64,000 nt of DNA from Cylicocyclus nassatus (taxonomy: Eukaryota; Nematoda; Chromadorea; Rhabditida; Strongylidae), in NCBI GenBank assembly GCA_958299035.1, contig CATQJL010000316.1, forward strand, positions 46,993,585-47,057,584. Direction: 5' to 3'. Numbering within the stretch: position 1 is the stretch's first letter; each line of letters begins with the position of its first letter. Positions 56,813-64,000 of this stretch are shown here, one piece after another. The notes beneath the pieces were generated by a model. It did not search any database. It had not been told where the DNA came from and saw nothing but the letters and a program-made list of their open reading frames with translations. Both the position numbers and the translations under genes were made by a program.

Positions 56813-59036
56813 TACACATCTTTTGAGCCCATCATCCGGACCCGGCGATCCCCGCAGAATTGACATCAGGTGCGAAAAGAGTTGCAGTCATAAGCAAATT
56901 CGACAGCTTGTAATTTCTAAGCGCAAGTCGCAAAACGCGAGTGCAGTTGCGGATCAAGTTAACAGGCTCCCCTATCAGATCACCCATAATTTGCATGAAA
57001 ATCTCTGAAATGCACTAAAAATGGCCGAGAAAAGAAAAATTGTTAAAATTTTATGTTTGGAGAATTTTTCTTTCTTGATGTGCAGATCAAACACGTCATG
57101 GCATCGATAAACATCAGAAGCGGTATGAAAAGTTTAGGCTTTTCTCTACTGAACAGTATAAAAAACTTGGTGTCAAAGTCCGATCGAGTGCCAAAAAAAT
57201 GCATTTGAAAGTGATTTTAAAAAGTGCTCGAGAATTTCCGTTACAACCTAATAGTAACACCTTCTGACTGCTGACCATCTTCAGCAGCAGTAGCATCCAG
57301 CAGCTGAAGACCGGCTATTCGTTTGTACTATCGCGTCTGATGGTGAGAGGCTTTCTGAGGTCAGTGCTTAAATGGAATCAAGATCTAAGTATTGACATGA
57401 TCATATTATGCTGAAATCGCTATCCGCTGCACCCTTTAAAATCTTTCTGTGACTATTTTTAATGACCGTATTTTATATCTTGTCCGCTAGTTATTTCCCT
57501 AAATGAGAGAGAATTTTTTAGCAGAATGCATGAAAACCTGAATCATGCAATCTGCCTACCTTGCCTAAATCACTCACTGGCTGGAACCTTGATCACAAAT
57601 ATTTGGCCTTGTTTACTGTCCTTTTGCTTCATGTGTCACTGAATGTTCGAATCAATCAGGTTATGCTATGCTGCTTGATGTTGAGTAGTTATCTAAAGCT
57701 CTCAGTGCTTTCTTTTCTCAGAGGTCACCAAGGCCTTTCTTGGGTCTTATCAGTCAAAAAAGAAACCTAAAAAGCTGATAGATTTTGCGCAGATTTGGTG
57801 AAATAATTTTAGTGATTATAGCGGTGTCAATGATCTGCCACAGGAATAATATTTGCCTAAACAATTGTGCGAATACACACTCTCGAGTTCTTCTGCTCAA
57901 GCACTTGTCATCATATGTTTGTTGAAACAAGCCATGTGATTATTTGCAAAGATTGCTTTCCATCGTAGTTTTGTAGTCAATTCTTGTAAATATGCACACC
58001 GAGCGATTTCAAAAACACTTCGTCAGTCCAGCCATAATCACAAAAGTTCATCGTTCAGGTAGTCATTGCCAAAAACTGGTCCTATATGTATGCGAATACA
58101 TGGCTGATCCCTCCGCATTTTAGTCAACGCATGCTAGATTTTTTCTCAAAAGAATGAATGCTATGTCTGTGCGCGTTGAACTTCTCTGATTCTTTCGAAA
58201 GCGGTTACCAAGCTTATGGTTTTTAAACGACATGATTTAGCCAATATTTCTGAGAATCTTTTGAACTATATACAAGAGGTCCTAAAAGTGTGTAAGCCTA
58301 ATTTTCAAACGTAGTAACTTTGCATTTACTCCTCACTTTCCAGCAAAAGTATGCAGATGAGTTCTTTGTTTGTTAATAATCCTCTAAAAGATCATACCGT
58401 TTAAGTCTACAATCTTCACAAAATGCATGCTAGATTTCGTGTGTCTATGTTGCTTTATAAAGTTTCAGCTGAAGAAATAATGAGCATAATGACTTCTGGG
58501 ACCCTTGTAGGTGCTAAATTGCGCTTTTAGGCACTCAGCTCTCTTTCCAGAGATGACATAGTCACATAACTTTTCTGCCATAAGTTGCAGAAAAGTCTTA
58601 CGTTTCTAAACAACGAATTCCGCCAAATGAAAGCTCCTCGTGTTGCTGAAGCATGGGCTTTGCAGTAATGATTAATTGATCGAAACTTAAAAACTTCAGG
58701 TACTGAAGCTTCAGATCTAGACATGATTTGTATGAAAACGAAAATTTGAAGCAAAATATCCAAGCTTTAGGTGCTCATTCAAATCTTAGAAGTCTCGTTT
58801 ACATAAAAACGACAATTTGAGGAGATTACGCAGTTTGGAAAATTGCTTGTACAATTTCTATGGAGCTGCGAGCCACTATCTTCCCTACTATGCTTCATTC
58901 ACATAGTTGTTCATTGCATTATATATAGTCATACTATGCTTCATTCACATAGTTGTTCATTGCATTATATATAGTCATCTTTGCCCTCTTACGGTCACTG
59001 TATTAAGTTGCACTCGAAACATTTGTGAGGAAAATA
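56813..59036. other. No supported gene
   Basis: AT-rich DNA with short unsupported frames (for example plus 57561-57770, minus 58527-58763). Confidence 0.3.
58887..58978. repeat. Perfect 46-bp tandem duplication
   Basis: Two identical adjacent 46-bp units begin ACTATGCTTCATTCACATAG. A recent slippage event or an assembly duplication. Confidence 0.9.
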
Positions 59037-59756
59037 TTAGGTTGACTAATAAATAAGTTCGTTTTGACATGCAAATTCAAAGCTTCATAACAATTCACGT
59101 AACAACTCTTCAGCTAAGATTTTTTCGTGAGAAGATAGCTCTAAGCCTCTACTCAGAAATATCAAATAGACAAGATTTCATGTTACCAAAAAATGACAGT
59201 TATAGCCTTATATGGTCAGACTTCTAAAAAATCGCTTTTTTGATTTTCCAGCTTTCGTTCTCAGCCTGCAATGAGTACACAGGCGAGTAATTTGGTGGCT
59301 GGATGCATACAGCCTTTGGCTAGGTGGCGAACCACAATAGAGATTGTGATCTACTGTTTCCGAATTTCTGCAGTCAAAATTGTGAAAATTTCCAGGTATT
59401 TGCGCGTGAAGGTCAAATTCTGGGCATTCCAGATAAGTCGAATTTGGCCATCTATGGCCATGCAATTGGTTGGAAATTCAAAAATTTGTTGTGTGGGTAG
59501 CGAATCTACACTTTACACCTGACTTCAGTTCGTTTTTCGGAACGTGATTTTTCGAATTTTTGAGGAAAAAATCCGACCAGTTTTCTTTCCTTTACCATTT
59601 CATTATCAGAAAAATTATTTTCGAGAAAACAGAGTTAACCATCCGATTCTCCTTGATTTGCTCTTTCCAGTGGTACCACATGTACACACAAAAACTGATT
59701 TGTGACACTTCTGCAAACTGCTAAAAACGATCGAACTTATCTTTTAGCCAACCTAA
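59037..59756 (-). mobile_element. Mariner-type MITE, copy 2
   Basis: 720 bp with TA on both sides; starts TTAGGTTGACTAATAAATAA and ends TTTAGCCAACCTAA. It is an inverted copy of 42625-43345 along its full length. No transposase. Confidence 0.88.
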
Positions 59757-61696
59757 TATTACCTATATACCAGAATGTAAATATAATCAAATGGCAAAAT
59801 TCCAAATCACACAATCGGAACTTCTATGTTTGAGATATTTCTAGGTTTTTTGTTTTAACCAAAATCCATAGTGGAAAAGCGTTTCTTCTGCTTCGGTAGC
59901 CAGGATTTAAAGATGTGTGAGTCCTCCGTCAAACAAAGCTACCTCACAGCGATTTTTTCTTGCCACTGGTGAGTAAAGCAATTTTAAATTTTGGGATATT
60001 TCTCACTCTTCAAACTATCGGCAGTGCGCAAAGTACTCGTTATTTTTGGAAAATATCTCCAAGAAAAGTCATAGCTTTCCAATGCTTTTGTCACTACAAA
60101 TGAAGAACTATACTGGAAGTGAGTCCGACAAAACCTTTGTGCATTCCTAATGACATCTTCTACATCCTTGAGAAATTTTTCACTAATGAACCTCCAAATG
60201 TGCACTTTACAAAGAACTTGAGGCCCAAATACAGCTGACTACTTTACCAATTTAGATAAGCGGAGTAGGAAGTGCTTTAATGCTATCGCATAGTAAAACA
60301 TTTTATCAAGCATATAACACATGTTTTTGGTTATACTAGGTTTCTGGAAATTCTGTCCGCCGCAAATTTTTCTGAATTGTAAAATCATAACTTATCCTAA
60401 CTTTTTCCAAGAGTAACATTCCCACTATTTTCCTACTACTTTTCCTACTATGTTCTACTGCTTTTCTGATTAAAAAAGTTTCAAGCTGTAATAGGAACAT
60501 TATGACATGTAGAGAAAGCAAGTGAGGTATGAGCAGAAACACCGTCTCTTTAGACATAGTGATGCTTTCATAAAAAGATTTGGGCCGACATAATTGGTTG
60601 TCATCATTGAGTAGCTTGTATTTTACAAATCACGCCCATTTCACCCTTACCTTGAGCATATTTTTTACAGATAATTTTATGTACACTGTTAAAACTTCCC
60701 TTTCAGAACAATTTTTTTGGACATGACTGCAATTTGGCAAGCATTGCGGCTCAAAACCTTATAAATTAAGAGCTTTTCATCGTGATTCAGTATGCATTGA
60801 AAAGAGCAAGAAAACGCTTCTTTACGGTATTCGTAATACGGCAATAAGTGCAAAACTCTTGGAAAATAGCTGCGTTAAACACAAGGGCTGAAAATTGGGT
60901 AGAAATCTAGAAGCAGCCTAGTCTAAGTTGTTTCGTAGCCTATAGAGCAAACCGCCACGATATAATGTACCATGTTTGTCCATAAGTTCTGCTAGTAATT
61001 CTTGTTTTGGTAATTCGCAATTTCATTCGTGAGTTGCAACAAATTCATAAATTCACCAGAGCGAAAAGTAAAAATCATGCATGCGGACATACTGAATTCT
61101 TCAAGTGCAGCACTATCATTTATGAGTTGTTGTGTCGAGTGTTCCCGCTCAAGTGTTCGAGAGCGACTTTCAAAGGCTGCAAAATGCGCACTACTGTCCG
61201 GCATTGCCTTCATTACGTATTTCACTTGTTCTCATCTGAGTAGCAATTGTCTCATCCGAACGAACATGCCTTCAAAACATGCAGCCTACTTTATGCGCAG
61301 TAGGTAATCATGTGTTTTGAGAGGCATCCACCCCTATCGTCGTAATTCTTACCTACTAATCTTGTTGAGGTGCATTAGTCTTTAAGATGAGCCAGCTTTC
61401 ATATTCTTAAACAATTTCTTACTTGATTTCCCCACATTTGGCCAAGTTCTCGCTTTCTTATGATTGCTAATATTAGGCTGATGCAAAAGTTTTGAAATGT
61501 TGATTCAATTTGAAGTTGATTCGAAAAATATCAATAACTTTTCCTAGGAATATTGGAACAGCACGGATTCTTTTAGCTTGAATTTTCTGCATTTTTTGTA
61601 TCTTTTTGAGGAGGGCAGTTCAAGCTTCTGCTGCCACCTAAAAACTACTCAGGATTTTTATTCAAAATATAAAGAAAATTTTCGTCTCAAACGGCT
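59757..61696. other. Unexplained DNA with one possible short ORF and a mariner end
   Basis: A minus frame at 60992-61213 (MKAMPDSSAHFAAFESRSRT and onward) looks protein-like but lacks good splice sites. A lone mariner-type end TTAGGCTGATGCAAAAGTTT follows TA at 61473. The partner end was not found. Confidence 0.3.
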
Positions 61697-62056
61697 CAGT
61701 GGCGTAAAGAGTGGGGGGGGGGGGGAAGGGCGCCTCCCCCCTCCCCCCCACTCGGTACGAGTGGGTCGCGAAATTTTTGAAAGTTACTTACAAGCGTTAT
61801 AAAAATGTGCAAGTACTTACTTATACTTGTAAGTAATTAAAATAATTTTTAAAATTTTTCAAAATTTGATTTAGCCTCATAAAAAATTTTTTCTGGGGAA
61901 TGCCTAACATCACGCCATTATAAGGCTTCTGATATGCTTCTAACAATTTTCGCGGGCCTGTATACGGGCCCGCGAAAATTTTGAGAAACATATCCCTTCA
62001 TCAAAAAAAATTTTCTGTTTCCTCCCTTCTGAACGGAAATCTTGGGTACGCCACTG
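61697..62056. mobile_element. hAT-like MITE with 8-bp target duplication
   Basis: The ends CAGTGGCGTA and TACGCCACTG are flanked by AAACGGCT and AAATGGCT (61689-61696, 62057-62064), an 8-bp duplication with one change. It contains a long G-run facing C-runs (about 61711-61750) and a hairpin AATTTTCGCGGGCC/GGGCCCGCGAAAATT at 61947-61981. 360 bp, non-coding. An 8-bp duplication with CAGTGGCG ends fits hAT. Confidence 0.82.
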
Positions 62057-62064
62057 AAATGGCT

Positions 62065-63403
62065 GGATTTCCAAAAAACTCAGTTTTCTAGCTAGTTCCG
62101 TTTTCATACTTAGATGTACATGTGAGTAATTTGGTGATGATACACACGATCTCTAATTAGCGAACAATAATGAAAAATGTAATCTTCTAGGTTGAATTAC
62201 GACAATGGAAAATACGAATTGCATTTACTCCCCCAAGAAATCGGAGCATCTCGCTTCTATTCCTCTTTTCTTCATTTGAAAAAAAAAATTTGTTAAAGCA
62301 TGCGTGTCTTCTGATTCCCCTTTGAATTACTCTTTCCACACATACCAAACAATAGATAGAAAATCATCTACAACATTTCTACGAGCCTTGAAGCCACATA
62401 GTTTTTTAGCGAACTGCTACAAGATATCTGCTAAACTGAGCAGAATGTCAATTCGACATTAATTTTGCAAGATAATATTTGACCATCAAACTCCTTACAA
62501 TCTGTAATAAGCTAGTTTTGCCCTTGTGCAACTAGTCACGTTTGTCATCTTCGCTGGCTATTAAGTAAACATATCCCTACTTCAAAGTTTTTTCCTGAAG
62601 AGTGTGCAGATCGTATCTTGGCACTTCTTCGATGCGGTCATTATTCTTATTACTTGTATCAAATTCTGATAAGGCGAACTACTTCCAATCGACTACCTAT
62701 CTTCGATAATTTTTGCAGTATTTTCTCCTTTTAGGGACATAGGAGTCTATCTTTTTGTTGAATGATAGTTTTGATATACACCTTCTTTAGATGGGTAACA
62801 GTTAGGGCTGGCACGAGCTGGCCCCCTTTGATTTTAAATATTTTGTAGAAAGTCTCGCTTAACCTTAAACGTAAAACCACCTCAAAAAACCAAACGTCGT
62901 CTAAAAAAGCCGCATTGTATGTTTCTTTTTGGCCACTAAAACGATATTCCCTTTGCTTTTTGTCCCAAAAACGATAGCCAGTTTGACCCGGTGCCGGCCC
63001 ACTGAGCTCTGGTTAAAATCTTAGCAGAGTGGTTCTTCCTACTTCAAGAATTTCTTATGCCTATCCTCTAGTGCGAGGTGGATTTGTGTATCAAATACAG
63101 GTCAAATTTGGCACCTATTGCGCTAAACCAAGGTGGTAACTTCAGCGAACGTTAAGAATCCGTTGTCCCAATCTTTCGTGCTACCATCAAAATTCTTTTT
63201 ACTAATCGATTTTCATTTTTTCTGTTGTCATAGGTTTACTCCTTCAATTGCATTCTACTACTTTACCTCGTATTATGCAGTTTCTGTTGAACTGAAGGCA
63301 CCCGATGTGCTTAGAATAGAATAATCAAGTAAGTTTCATATTCTAGCTCAGATCTGAGTCTGCGCTTTCCTTCAATCCTCTACTTGTTCTCGATTTCTTT
63401 CAG
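62065..63403. other. No confident gene; possible intron or intergenic
   Basis: An acceptor-like site (GTTGTCATAG at 63233) opens a 95-nt segment ending at a GTAAGT donor, but all three frames contain stops, so it is unlikely to be an exon as bounded. The rest is AT-rich. Confidence 0.3.
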
Positions 63404-63606
63404 AGCTATTGAGCTATATAGCATGCAGCATACTTGAGAGGGTGCTAGCTGCAGCAAATCATCTGCAGTTGAGATTACGGCGATATCTCATAAAAAGCGA
63501 GGAACTTCAAGTGAAGCATGAATTTCTCCACATGTGCTTTCCTCTTAGCTCGTATCTCTCAGAAAAACATAAAAAACGTGGAGAGAACTCAAAATGTTTT
63601 CAGTAA
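63404..63606 (+). CDS. Candidate terminal exon, unknown product
   Basis: A strong acceptor (GATTTCTTTCAG) precedes an open frame (two bases completing a codon, then LLSYIACSILERVLAAAN onward) running to a TAA at 63606. The sequence is helix-like with charged residues (LRLRRYLIKSEELQVKHE). No family recognised. The upstream exon was not found. Confidence 0.3.
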
Positions 63607-64000
63607 TTATGCATTATTTTCCGCCTTTTAGTTTTCTTTGCATTCAACAGAACAAAAGCCTGCACCTAAAGAAGGAACTTTTTGTGCTTCTAAACAACAT
63701 CTGATCGATACATAAAAGGTTTGCACACTTCCTTGTTGAACAAAAAACAGCTCTCACATGCTCACCCCCATGTGGTCGTGTAAGCGTTCCAGTTATGATG
63801 GCAATTACATCAAGCTTGTCCTTTTTCTTTCGTTTTAGTGTAGTCCACTTCTTGAGTGCGTAGTTTCGCATTACCGCCGAGGAGAAGAACCCTTGTAGAC
63901 ACATCCTCTCTTACACTGACAACACAATGAGATAATCTGATTCGGCGAACACTGAGTGCGAAGGTGTTCTTCTCGATAGTGGTCGAGCTCATGTGAGAAG
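63607..64000. other. Window edge, no supported gene
   Basis: Overlapping minus-strand frames (63644-63904, 63810-63992) have no recognised domain. The window ends before anything can be settled. Confidence 0.25.

Noticed and set aside
63234..63328. Exon between TCATAG and GTAAGT
   Set aside because: All three frames contain a stop before the donor.

Overview
This window looks like nuclear DNA of a nematode. It is AT-rich, gene-poor and packed with transposable elements. Two sequence facts point to nematodes. First, the 22-nt SL1 spliced-leader sequence occurs perfectly twice and once with a single mismatch. Second, an LTR-retrotransposon primer-binding site matches the 3' end of a nematode-type tRNA-Gly(GCC). 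I see no rRNA, tRNA or CRISPR, and no prokaryotic gene organisation. The species cannot be fixed from the sequence.

The one host gene I can reconstruct confidently lies at 5258-6090 on the minus strand. It is a two-exon insulin-like peptide precursor of 132 aa with a signal peptide, a B chain, a C-peptide-like linker between dibasic sites, and an A chain. It carries an extra cysteine in each chain, as in nematode type-beta insulins. Other coding claims are weak. There are several cysteine-rich plus-strand candidate exons between 8.6 and 16.7 kb with compatible splice phases, a short minus-strand ORF with a possible signal peptide at 52.5-52.9 kb, and scattered ORFs or exons of unknown identity.

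The rest is mainly mobile DNA. 1.5-2.2, 30.6-31.1, 41.6-42.3 and about 47.3-47.5 kb: a TA-flanked MITE family beginning CAGGGTGTCCC. 18.7-19.3 kb: a Mutator-like foldback MITE with a 9-bp target duplication. 22.7-23.7, 33.0-33.8 and 46.1-46.9 kb: decayed mariner copies of about 0.86 kb, one carrying a nested 207-bp GC-rich element. 24.1-24.8, 47.5-49.1 and 54.6-56.7 kb: non-autonomous Helitrons, several with head-to-head palindromic 5' ends. 25.3-26.5 kb: a TTCGAATA-type satellite broken by a foldback element. 42.6-43.3 and 59.0-59.8 kb: a mariner MITE in opposite orientations. 44.0-45.5 kb: a Tc1-type foldback. 53.0-53.9 kb: a further mariner-like relic. 61.7-62.1 kb: a hAT-like MITE with an 8-bp target duplication.

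The centrepiece is a young BEL/Pao-type LTR retrotransposon at 35406-39726 with a 5-bp target duplication and LTRs that differ at about three positions plus one indel. It has gag but almost no pol. A basic ORF of unknown origin and a short integrase scar occupy the pol position. Both LTRs contain the exact SL1 sequence directly behind an AATAAA signal. An older solo LTR at 54.2-56.8 kb, split by a Helitron, keeps SL1 at 21/22. I infer that SL1 may serve as the R region, so that a trans-spliced (SL1-capped) transcript could still perform strand transfer. This is the observation most worth following up.
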